A stretch of DNA of 6,109 bases from Bacillota bacterium (GTDB lineage Bacteria; Bacillota; Clostridia; Christensenellales; Aristaeellaceae). Location: assembly GCA_023392395.1 (NCBI GenBank), contig JAEVZE010000166.1:1-6109 (forward strand), written 5' to 3'. Shown piece after piece: positions 1 through 6,109 of this stretch (position 1 is the first letter of the stretch; every line of letters begins with the position of its first letter). The position numbers were made by a program, and so were the translations under genes. The notes below the pieces were generated by a model that saw nothing but the letters and a program-made list of their open reading frames with translations, searched no databases and was not told the DNA's origin.

Positions 1-69
1 GACCAGAAGCAGGGCCGAAACCACCGCAACCAGCGCGACCGACGCCCATACCGGCAATTGTCTATCCAT
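1..69 (-). CDS. N-terminus of a membrane-anchored protein, cut by window edge
   Basis: Only the first 23 codons are present; the gene runs off the left edge. The ATG at 69 is preceded by a very good Shine-Dalgarno sequence (AAGGAGG, 82 to 76, six-base spacer) and lies 18 bases after the apbE stop, so it is very probably a real gene in the same operon. The visible peptide starts MDRQLPVWAS and continues as an unbroken hydrophobic stretch rich in Val, Ala and Leu, as expected for an N-terminal signal anchor or signal peptide. No lipobox cysteine is seen within the visible part. Its place directly after an ApbE flavin transferase makes an FMN-binding or RnfG-like redox protein, the usual ApbE substrate, a reasonable guess. 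Too little is visible to assign a family. Confidence 0.75.
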   Translation of the reverse strand, partial: MDRQLPVWASVALVAVVSALLLV

Positions 70-75
70 ACTGCG

Positions 76-82
76 CCTCCTT
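76..82 (-). promoter_or_regulatory. Ribosome binding site of the cut left-edge gene
   Basis: AAGGAGG on the minus strand, six bases before the ATG at 69. It is a near-perfect anti-16S match and is the main evidence that the fragment at the left edge is a real gene. Confidence 0.8.
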
Positions 83-87
83 GACAA

Positions 88-1089
88 TCAGGGCTCGTCC
101 GAAACGAGCGCTTTGGCTCCATCCGTCATGGTGACGGTACCGTCGGAAGCGATGAAGATCGCATCGATTCCGCTGAACTGTTTGATCAGCTCCAACCCTT
201 TTTCCTGCCCCAGCACGTAGCAGGCCGTGGACAGTGCGTCGCCCATGGCGGAGCTTTTGGACAGGATCGTGACCGAATCCAGCCCTTCGTTCACCGGCCA
301 ACCCGTTTGGGGATTTAAAAGATGGTGGTAGCGGACGCCATCCAGGATGAAGTACCGCTCATAGTTGCCGCTGGTGACGACCGAGAGGTTCTCCGCCTTG
401 ATCGCCAGCTTGTTCGTACCGGTCTCGGCTTTCGGGTCCTGAATGCCCACCACCCAGGGCGCATCGTCCGTCGCACGGCGGCCCAGCGTCAGGACGTTCC
501 CGCCCAGATTGATCAGTGCGCTGGTCACGCCCCTGTCCCGCAGGAACACAACCAGCTTGTCCGCGATGTAGCCCTTGGCGATGCCGCCCAGGTCCAGGCC
601 CATGTCGTCGGGCAGGGTCACGGTGGTACCGCTAATCTGCAGCTTCTGGTAATCCACATGCGTCGCGGCTTCTTTGAGCGCGTCCGCGTCCGGCAGTTTT
701 TTGCTGTCGCCGGAGAAGTCCCACAATTTGGTCTCGGGTTCCACGGTCACGTCAAACGCGCCGCCGGAGGCTTTGCTGATCTCAAGCGCGTCGCTGAGCA
801 TTTCGACAGTCTCCGGGGCGACCTCGACCGGACCGGAAAGGTTGTTGATGTTCCAGATGTCGCTGCCCTGAATCGTTCTCGAAAACAGCTTTTCGTACCG
901 GGCGCACTCGTCCAGCGCTTCTTTGAGCACCGTATCGTCGTCCACAAAGGCCGACAGCGTGATCACCGTGTCGAAATAGAAACCAACCACCGATTTCTTC
1001 TCGAGCGGCTTTGCGCTCTGGCAGCCGGTCATTAGGACCATCACCAGACCCAATGCGAGAACTTGCCGCGTATACTTTATCTGGACCAC
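88..1089 (-). CDS. apbE: ApbE-family FAD:protein FMN transferase, lipoprotein
   Basis: It transfers FMN from FAD onto a Thr/Ser of a target flavoprotein, as an Mg-dependent enzyme outside the cytoplasmic membrane. I chose the GTG at 1089 (333 residues): GGAG at 1101-1098 lies eight bases upstream, and it gives a short basic N-terminus, a hydrophobic core and a lipobox (LMTGC) with Cys23 as the lipidated residue. The frame stays open to an ATG at 1212, but that extension lies inside the upstream gene and would bury the signal peptide. Visible family motifs are GAFDVT (110-115), DLGGIAKGY (166-174), INLGGN (193-198), SGNYER (240-245), HHLLNPQTGWP (255-265) and the metal-site segment AMGDALSTA (281-289). 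The HxxxDPxTG motif has Asn259 where Asp is usual. Length is normal for the family. The start overlaps the upstream eetB-like gene by 13 bases, so translation is probably coupled. It corresponds in role to FmnB of the Listeria extracellular electron transfer locus. Family certain; target protein unknown. Confidence 0.95.
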   Translation of the reverse strand: MVQIKYTRQVLALGLVMVLMTGCQSAKPLEKKSVVGFYFDTVITLSAFVDDDTVLKEALDECARYEKLFSRTIQGSDIWNINNLSGPVEVAPETVEMLSDALEISKASGGAFDVTVEPETKLWDFSGDSKKLPDADALKEAATHVDYQKLQISGTTVTLPDDMGLDLGGIAKGYIADKLVVFLRDRGVTSALINLGGNVLTLGRRATDDAPWVVGIQDPKAETGTNKLAIKAENLSVVTSGNYERYFILDGVRYHHLLNPQTGWPVNEGLDSVTILSKSSAMGDALSTACYVLGQEKGLELIKQFSGIDAIFIASDGTVTMTDGAKALVSDEP

Positions 1090-1577
1090 CCCGATTTCTC
1101 CAGTGCTGCGTTTACGTATTTTGCCGCAATTCCGGTGACCAATCCGGTCACCGCCGAAAAACCCATGTAGACGGGCAGCGCCACCAGAAGCGCCTGGGTC
1201 TGCAGCGACCACGCGGCGACCGCAAGCTGCCCGACAATGTGGGCCAGCGCGCCGATGATCGAAACGCCCACGATGGATAAACCCGGAATCTTCCTGGCCC
1301 CGTACATGGCGATCAGACTCAAAGTGCCGCCCGCCAGGCTGTACAGCATCGCCAGGCCGTTCAGGTACACCAGCCCCGCGATGCCCACCTTAATGACCAT
1401 CAGCGTCCAGGCGTGCTTGGGGCGCATCAGGCAGATGGCAAAGAGCAGCACCGTGTTGGCCAGGCCAAGCTTCACGCCGGGAATGGTAGAGACCGCCGGA
1501 ATCTGCCGCTCGATGTAGGACAGCACCAGCATCACGGATGATAAAAGCGCCATGCGCGTCAGAGTCTTTACGCTCAT
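1077..1577 (-). CDS. eetB: EetB-like membrane protein (Gx transporter / 'heptaprenyl diphosphate synthase component I' family)
   Basis: A 166-residue integral membrane protein with about five hydrophobic segments. It carries the family signatures PGVKLGLAN (33-41), YSLAGGTLSL (79-88) and GVSIIGALAHIVGQ (104-117), the last usually ending HNxGQ. These place it in the family that databases call Gx transporter or heptaprenyl diphosphate synthase component I; in Listeria the member EetB is needed for flavin-based extracellular electron transfer. It has no Asp-rich prenyltransferase motif, so the enzyme name is misleading. The segment between the first two motifs (KVGIAGLVYLNG, 63-74) looks less typical. 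Its ATG overlaps the stop of the EetA-like gene by four bases (ATGA) with only a weak purine stretch before it, which suggests translational coupling. Its 3' end overlaps apbE by 13 bases. Family assignment is strong; a role in electron transfer is inferred from family and neighbours, and transport or quinone-related roles remain possible. Confidence 0.9.
   Translation of the reverse strand: MSVKTLTRMALLSSVMLVLSYIERQIPAVSTIPGVKLGLANTVLLFAICLMRPKHAWTLMVIKVGIAGLVYLNGLAMLYSLAGGTLSLIAMYGARKIPGLSIVGVSIIGALAHIVGQLAVAAWSLQTQALLVALPVYMGFSAVTGLVTGIAAKYVNAALEKSGWSR
1098..1101 (-). promoter_or_regulatory. Ribosome binding site deciding the GTG start of apbE
   Basis: GGAG followed by AAA, eight bases before the GTG at 1089, inside the end of the eetB-like gene. 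It fixes a start that yields a proper lipoprotein signal rather than the longer open frame. Confidence 0.6.
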
Positions 1578-1942
1578 GGCCCTTCAACCAACTCGATCGA
1601 TACGCCGTTGGGAAGGCAGACGATCCAGTCGCCCAGCGGGCGGTGCTTGCGGCTCTCATCCGTCACAATGCCCTCATGGACGCAAGCTTGATTTTTGCAG
1701 GTGGAATATGACATCTGAACGCCGCCGCCCATGATCTCGACCACGTTGACCCTGCCGTCCCCTTGATCGATGCGGATGGTCCTGTCCTCGTTCAGCGGCA
1801 CGTGCTGATAAGGTTCGCCACCGGTTCCAAGGTAGACATTCACATAGGCGGCGCTGCCGGTCTTGGACCTGCCGAAGAATAAATAAAGAACCAGCGCCGC
1901 GGCAATCACCGCCAGCGCGATCAAAAGGTCCCGGCCCGTCAT
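1574..1942 (-). CDS. eetA: EetA-like NusG domain II protein, membrane-anchored
   Basis: A small protein (122 residues from the ATG at 1942) with one N-terminal transmembrane helix (about residues 5-23) followed by an extracytoplasmic NusG-domain-II fold. Family marks are a Cys pair in STCKNQACVHEG (Cys82 and Cys87, spacing CX4C) and GDWIVCLPNG with Cys109 near the end. Despite the domain name it is not a transcription factor: it lacks the NGN domain and is anchored in the membrane. EetA of Listeria has this architecture and works with EetB in flavin-based extracellular electron transfer. An in-frame ATG at 1969 would give 131 residues, but it has no Shine-Dalgarno and lies only two or three bases after the start point predicted from the promoter at 1979-2007. 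The 1942 start has AAAGGG close upstream and begins like other family members (M-x-x-R-D, then the helix). It is the first gene of its operon and overlaps the next by four bases. The three cysteines could bind a metal or form a disulfide; this is not shown. Confidence 0.88.
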   Translation of the reverse strand: MTGRDLLIALAVIAAALVLYLFFGRSKTGSAAYVNVYLGTGGEPYQHVPLNEDRTIRIDQGDGRVNVVEIMGGGVQMSYSTCKNQACVHEGIVTDESRKHRPLGDWIVCLPNGVSIELVEGP

Positions 1943-1978
1943 GAGCCCTTTGCGCCTTGCATCCGTCATATCGGTATG

Positions 1979-2007
1979 ATTTTATCAGATAATCCATCGG
2001 AATGCAA
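1979..2007 (-). promoter_or_regulatory. Sigma-A-type promoter with extended -10 for the eetA-eetB-apbE operon
   Basis: On the minus strand TTGCAT (2007-2002) is followed by a 17-base spacer and TAAAAT (1984-1979), with TG one base before the -10 (TGATAAAAT). The -10 matches consensus at five of six positions, the -35 at three of six, and the spacing is ideal. The predicted start point is about 1972-1971. The segment is clearly AT-richer than its surroundings and lies in the only intergenic gap between the two gene blocks. Predicted by eye only. Confidence 0.6.
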
Positions 2008-2018
2008 GAGCACGGAGC

Positions 2019-2032
2019 CCCGGCGGGCCGGG
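2019..2032 (-). repeat. GC-rich inverted repeat after the acc-degV operon
   Basis: CCCGGC and GCCGGG are separated by two bases, which allows a five-pair stem with a four-base loop. It lies 44 bases after the degV stop and just upstream of the eetA promoter. No T-tract follows on the minus strand, so it is not a standard intrinsic terminator. It could pause polymerase, protect the mRNA 3' end, or be a chance product of high GC. Confidence 0.35.
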
Positions 2033-2075
2033 TGGTATTCGCTTTTAACCCTTTCGGCTTTCAGAATTAACTTCC

Positions 2076-2930
2076 TTAACTATCAATGCGTGCTGCACAG
2101 GGTTCCGAACTGCGGTCGATCCAACTGACGCCCAGGCAGCCGCGACCCAGATGGATGCCCAGCACCGGGCCGACGTTCCGGAGCGTTACGCGGTGCCCTT
2201 TGGCCTCCACCTTGGCCTTGAGCGCGGCCATCTGTTCCTCGGCAAGAAAACCTTCCACCTGACAGTCGCAGGGTTCCTTGGGCAGGCTGTCCACCAGCGT
2301 CTTCATCTGCTCGCTGCGGCCGCGGACAACGCCGGTGGAGATGATGGAGCCTTCTACGCACCGAAGCACCGGACGGATGTTGAGGATGGTAGAGATCGAA
2401 AGACGCACGGCACCCAGACGGCCGCTGCGCCGAAGCGGCGCGATGTCGTCCACGGTGAAGGCGATCTGCACGCAGCCCCGAAGTGCGTTCAGAATCGCCG
2501 CAACTTCGTTCAGCGTCTTGCCCTCGTCCAGCAGGCGCCGGGCTTCCCGCACCATCAGGTACAGGCCGCCGCTGGTGGTCAGCGAATCCACCACCTGGAT
2601 GCGCTCGGGCGCGAGGTCCCTGGCTGCCATGCTGGCGTTGCCAAACGTGCCGGATAGGCGCGAGGAGATGGTCAGGCACAGGATGTCCGCGCCAGACTCT
2701 AAAAGCTCCATGAATTCGCCCATAAACGAGGAATAGCTGGCCTGCGAGGTGCGGAGCTTTTCCATGTTGGAATCCACGAGGTGCTCGTAGTCGCCGTTAT
2801 CGTCCATGTAGCTTTCCCAAAGCGTCTGCTGCCCCGACAGGCTGTAGGTCATCGGCACCACGGTGACGCCAAGCGCCTCCGCTTCCTCCCGGTACAGGTG
2901 GGCCGAGCTGTCGGTCACAATCGCGATCAT
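2076..2930 (-). CDS. DegV/FakB-like fatty-acid-binding protein
   Basis: A cytoplasmic protein of 284 residues, normal length for the DegV family. Members bind a fatty acid; characterised FakB proteins present it to the kinase FakA to make acyl-phosphate for phospholipid synthesis. Family motifs: DSS at 7-9 near the N-terminus, TSQAS (61-65), ISSRLSGTF (88-96, the SGT loop that with Thr61/Ser62 contacts the carboxylate in relatives), VVDSLTTSGG (113-122), LRRSGRLG (166-173, usually LRKGGRI), NIRPVL (184-189) and GPVLGIHLGRGCLG (254-267, usually GPVIGTHxGPGxLG). The last two are divergent. The frame is open far upstream into accA, but the real start is the ATG at 2930: GGAGGA lies eight bases before it (2944-2939), and translation from it begins with the family's hydrophobic strand and DSS. 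It overlaps accA by four bases (ATGA), so it is the last gene of the acc operon. No FakA is in the window. Binding specificity is unknown. Confidence 0.93.
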   Translation of the reverse strand: MIAIVTDSSAHLYREEAEALGVTVVPMTYSLSGQQTLWESYMDDNGDYEHLVDSNMEKLRTSQASYSSFMGEFMELLESGADILCLTISSRLSGTFGNASMAARDLAPERIQVVDSLTTSGGLYLMVREARRLLDEGKTLNEVAAILNALRGCVQIAFTVDDIAPLRRSGRLGAVRLSISTILNIRPVLRCVEGSIISTGVVRGRSEQMKTLVDSLPKEPCDCQVEGFLAEEQMAALKAKVEAKGHRVTLRNVGPVLGIHLGRGCLGVSWIDRSSEPCAARIDS

Positions 2931-3703
2931 AGCGCCTGTCCTCCGATGATTCTGAATTTCCTGTACCGCTGTTCGGTCAGCGCCTGTTCGTCCATGGCCA
3001 TGTATCCGGCGACGGATTCCGACAGCGCCCGCCTCAGCCGCTCGTTGAGCGACGCAACTTCGCCCTCTTCGAACACCCGCTCCACCACGCCCAGCTTGAA
3101 AAGATCCTGCGCGGTCAGTTTCAGGCACTCGCAGGCCTCCTTGACGCGCTTGGCATCCTTCCAGATGATGGACGCCGCACCCTCCGGCGAGATCACCGAG
3201 TAGACGGCGTTCTCCAGCATCCATACCTCGTTGGCCGCAGCCAGCGCCAGCGCGCCGCCGGAGCCGCCCTCGCCAATGATCACCGAGATCACCGGCACCT
3301 TGAGCCCCATCAGCGTGGCGATGCTCTCGGCGATGGCCGGACCCTGCCCGCGCTCTTCCGCGCCCAGGCCGCAATATGCGCCCGCGGTATCCACAAAGCA
3401 GACGACAGGCCGGTGGAATTTCTCCGCCAGCAGGAAGTGGCGGATGGCCTTGTGATAGCCCTCCGGATGCGCGGAGCCAAAGTTGCGCTTGACCCTCTCC
3501 TGGGTGTCGCGCCCCTTCTCGATGCCGATCACCGTCACCGGACGGCCCTCCAAGCGCGCGATGCCCGCCACGATGGCCCGGTCGTCCGCAAAGCGCCGGT
3601 CGCCGTGCAATTCCACGAAGTCGGTGAACAGCTTGTTGATATAATCCATCGAGGTCTGGCGGCCCTTGGCCCTTGCCGCCTGCACGCGGCTGTATGCGTC
3701 CAT
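2927..3703 (-). CDS. accA: Acetyl-CoA carboxylase carboxyltransferase subunit alpha
   Basis: Alpha subunit of the carboxyltransferase, which with AccD moves the carboxyl group from carboxybiotin to acetyl-CoA to give malonyl-CoA, the first committed step of fatty-acid synthesis in the cytoplasm. It has 258 residues, matching the short streptococcal-type AccA rather than the 319-residue E. coli form. Seen in the sequence: KGRDTQERVKRNFG (63-76), HPEGYHKAIR (79-88), VDTAGAYCGLGAEERGQG (104-121), the oxyanion-type loop GEGGSGGALAL (144-154) and LENAVYSVISPEGAASIIWKD (163-183). DTAGAYCG replaces the DTPGAYPG of E. coli, and a similar form with Cys is known in streptococci. The ATG at 3703 shares its A with the accD stop (TGATG), with AGGGGGTGG just upstream, so both subunits are probably made in equal amounts by coupled translation. 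The stop overlaps the degV start. No missing key residue noted. Confidence 0.97.
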   Translation of the reverse strand: MDAYSRVQAARAKGRQTSMDYINKLFTDFVELHGDRRFADDRAIVAGIARLEGRPVTVIGIEKGRDTQERVKRNFGSAHPEGYHKAIRHFLLAEKFHRPVVCFVDTAGAYCGLGAEERGQGPAIAESIATLMGLKVPVISVIIGEGGSGGALALAAANEVWMLENAVYSVISPEGAASIIWKDAKRVKEACECLKLTAQDLFKLGVVERVFEEGEVASLNERLRRALSESVAGYMAMDEQALTEQRYRKFRIIGGQAL

Positions 3704-4539
3704 CAGGCCACCCCCTGGTGCAGCGACAATAGGCGTATGAGCAGCGCCTTCAGCTCCCGCCGGTCGCAGATGATGTCGACAAAGCCCTTTTCCAGCTGGA
3801 ATTCGGCCCGCTGAAAGCCCGCGGGCAGTTTTTGGCGGATGGTCTGCTCGATCACCCGCGGTCCGGCAAAGCCGATCAACGCCTTGGGCTCGGCGATCAG
3901 GATGTCGCCCAGCGTGGCGAAGCTGGCGTCCACGCCGCCGGTGGTGGGGTCGGTCAATACTCCAATGTAGAGAAGCCCCGCCCGGCTGTGCCGCTCCACC
4001 GCGCCGGAGGTCTTCGCCATCTGCATCAGGGACAGAATCCCCTCCTGCACCCTGGCGCCGCCCGACAGCGTGAAGCCGATTACTGGCAACTTGCGCTCCG
4101 TGGCCAGTTCAAAAAGCCTGGTCACCTTTTCGCCCAGCGCCGTGCCCATAGAGCCCATCATGAAGTTGGGGTCCATCGCAAAGATGGCAAAGGGCATTCC
4201 ATTGATGGCCGCCGTGCCGGTCACGACGCCCTCAACCTCGCCGCTTGCGGCCTTGGCCTTTTCCAGCTTGTCATCGTATTCCGGGAAACCCAAGAGGTTC
4301 GTGGAAGTGATCGCATGATCGATCTCTACGAAGCTGCCCGGGTCCACGGTGATGGCGATGCGCTTGCGCGCGGAAAGGCGCGTGTGCGCGCCGCAGCGGC
4401 GGCACACGTAGAGCGTCTCCTCCATCTCGGCTTCGGAGTAGCGGCTCTTGCAGCCGGGGCACTCGCTCAGCTGGACGGCCGCCTTGTTCTCGCCCTCCAG
4501 CGTGTTCTTGGGCTTGCCAAAAAGATATTTGGGCAACAT
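3703..4539 (-). CDS. accD: Acetyl-CoA carboxylase carboxyltransferase subunit beta
   Basis: Beta subunit of the acetyl-CoA carboxylase carboxyltransferase, partner of AccA. It has 278 residues, close to the usual length. An N-terminal zinc ribbon is complete: Cys27, Cys30, Cys46 and Cys49 (CX2C-X15-CX2C). The crotonase-like carboxyltransferase domain follows, with DPNFMMGSMGTALGEK (123-138), SGGARVQEGILSLMQMAKT (159-177), and the segment VLTDPTTGGVDASFATLGD followed by IAEPKALIGFAGPRVIEQT. The ATG at 4539 directly follows the accC stop codon, with GGAGG eight bases upstream inside the end of accC. The stop shares one base with the accA start. In E. coli AccD the zinc ribbon has been linked to binding acc mRNA; whether that holds here is not visible. 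Confidence 0.97.
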   Translation of the reverse strand: MLPKYLFGKPKNTLEGENKAAVQLSECPGCKSRYSEAEMEETLYVCRRCGAHTRLSARKRIAITVDPGSFVEIDHAITSTNLLGFPEYDDKLEKAKAASGEVEGVVTGTAAINGMPFAIFAMDPNFMMGSMGTALGEKVTRLFELATERKLPVIGFTLSGGARVQEGILSLMQMAKTSGAVERHSRAGLLYIGVLTDPTTGGVDASFATLGDILIAEPKALIGFAGPRVIEQTIRQKLPAGFQRAEFQLEKGFVDIICDRRELKALLIRLLSLHQGVA

Positions 4540-5871
<1,332 letters not shown>

Positions 5872-5878
5872 GATTCAT

Positions 5879-5884
5879 CCTCCT
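5879..5884 (-). promoter_or_regulatory. Ribosome binding site of accC, inside an inverted repeat
   Basis: AGGAGG seven bases before the GTG at 5871 decides the accC start. The six bases just upstream on the mRNA (ACCTCC) can pair with it: CCTCC-A-GGAGG spans 5889-5879, a stem of four pairs with a three-base loop. Pairing would hide the ribosome binding site. Confidence 0.7.
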
Positions 5885-5890
5885 GGAGGT

Positions 5891-5904
5891 CATTCCTCGG
5901 AATG
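5891..5904 (-). repeat. Perfect inverted repeat upstream of accC
   Basis: CATTCC-GA-GGAATG on the minus strand is a perfect 14-base inverted repeat that can fold as a five-pair stem with a CGAG loop. It sits one base upstream of the repeat that contains the accC ribosome binding site. It could be an RNA hairpin or an operator. It does not resemble the FapR or FabT operators that I know. Confidence 0.4.
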
Positions 5905-5919
5905 CACAGGCTGTTATTG

Positions 5920-5932
5920 TGGCTAAAAGCCA
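5920..5932 (-). repeat. Short hairpin in the fabZ-accC gap
   Basis: TGGCT-TTT-AGCCA on the minus strand gives a five-pair stem with a three-base loop, 24 bases after the fabZ stop. No T-run follows, so it is not an intrinsic terminator. Alone it could be chance; its closeness to two more inverted repeats is what makes it worth noting. Confidence 0.3.
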
Positions 5933-5956
5933 GGCGGCAAACTTCAATGTCCTGAT

Positions 5957-6109
5957 CTATGCGATGATAAACGTAAATTCGCCGGACGCGCATACTTCGC
6001 CGTCCACCCGAGCCTCGCCGGAGACCACGTACACGTTCAGCTTGTTTCGAAGGAACGTCGAGCGGGTCTCCACCAGATCACCCGGCTTCACCTGCCGGCG
6101 GAAGCGGGT
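5957..6109 (-). CDS. fabZ: 3-hydroxyacyl-ACP dehydratase FabZ, C-terminal fragment
   Basis: The last 50 codons of a gene that enters from the right edge, ending at TAG (5959-5957). FabZ removes water from 3-hydroxyacyl-ACP to give trans-2-enoyl-ACP in fatty-acid elongation. The fragment begins inside the hot-dog domain with the family pattern FRRQVKPGDLVE (residues 3-14 of the fragment; usually KFRRxVxPGDxL) and ends with GEARVDGEVCASGEFTFIIA (31-50), matching the typical G-x-A-x-V-D-G-x-V-x-x-x-E-x-x-F ending. The catalytic His and Glu lie outside the window. Its position directly before accC is the usual Firmicute order accB-fabZ-accC-accD-accA, which supports FabZ rather than FabA. Confidence 0.92.
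   Translation of the reverse strand, partial: TRFRRQVKPGDLVETRSTFLRNKLNVYVVSGEARVDGEVCASGEFTFIIA

Noticed and set aside
322..1035. 237-codon open frame on the plus strand opposite apbE
   Set aside because: Antisense shadow of a clear ApbE gene, with no recognisable domain.
1090..1212. Possible 41-residue N-terminal extension of ApbE from the ATG at 1212
   Set aside because: It lies inside the EetB-like gene, has no family similarity, and would bury the lipoprotein signal. GTG at 1089 has a good ribosome binding site.
1574..1942. EetA-like gene as a NusG transcription factor
   Set aside because: It has a single NusG-domain-II segment after a transmembrane helix, with no NGN domain, so the transcription role is not supported.
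2019..2032. Inverted repeat as intrinsic terminator of the acc-degV operon
   Set aside because: The stem is short and no T-run follows on the minus strand, so only a generic inverted repeat is reported.
2931..3374. Possible 148-residue N-terminal extension of the DegV protein
   Set aside because: The extension is an out-of-frame reading of accA, rich in Arg and Gly. The ATG at 2930 has GGAGGA upstream and starts at the family's normal N-terminus.
5876..5878. ATG just after the accC ribosome binding site
   Set aside because: It is out of frame with accC and only zero bases from the AGGAGG. The GTG at 5871 is in frame at seven-base spacing.

Overview
The window is a compact, GC-rich bacterial segment in which every gene I can support lies on the minus strand, so genes read from high to low coordinates. 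It suggests an anaerobic Firmicute of the Clostridia type. The reasons are strong AGGAGG-type ribosome binding sites, the Firmicute/streptococcal gene order fabZ-accC-accD-accA with separate accA and accD, a DegV protein, and an EetA/EetB/ApbE set typical of Gram-positive flavin-based redox loci. This assignment is inference; no rRNA or other marker is present.

Block 1 (6109 down to 2076) is the distal part of a type II fatty-acid synthesis operon: the last 50 codons of fabZ, then accC, accD, accA and a degV/fakB-like gene. accC and accD abut, accD and accA share one base (TGATG), and accA and degV share four (ATGA), so the four are almost certainly co-transcribed and translationally coupled. 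AccC carboxylates the biotin carrier protein (AccB, not in the window, expected upstream of fabZ). AccD and AccA form the carboxyltransferase that makes malonyl-CoA. FabZ dehydrates 3-hydroxyacyl-ACP in the elongation cycle. The DegV protein belongs to the fatty-acid-binding family that includes FakB, which fits a lipid operon. The 85-base fabZ-accC gap holds three short inverted repeats, one of which includes the accC ribosome binding site.

A 106-base gap (2075-1970) separates the blocks. It holds a GC-rich inverted repeat without a T-tract and a good sigma-A-like extended -10 promoter facing the second block.

Block 2 (1969 down to the left edge) has four tightly packed genes: an EetA-like membrane-anchored NusG-domain-II protein, an EetB-like integral membrane protein (often mislabelled heptaprenyl diphosphate synthase component I or Gx transporter), an ApbE-type FAD:protein FMN transferase with a lipoprotein signal, and the first 23 codons of a membrane-anchored protein cut by the window edge. 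The order resembles part of the flavin-based extracellular electron transfer locus of Gram-positive bacteria. ApbE would attach FMN to a protein outside the membrane, and EetA/EetB would link it to the membrane electron supply. The cut gene is a candidate flavin-carrying partner, but its identity cannot be seen here.

No tRNA, rRNA, CRISPR array or mobile element was seen, and there is no gene-free stretch above 300 bases.
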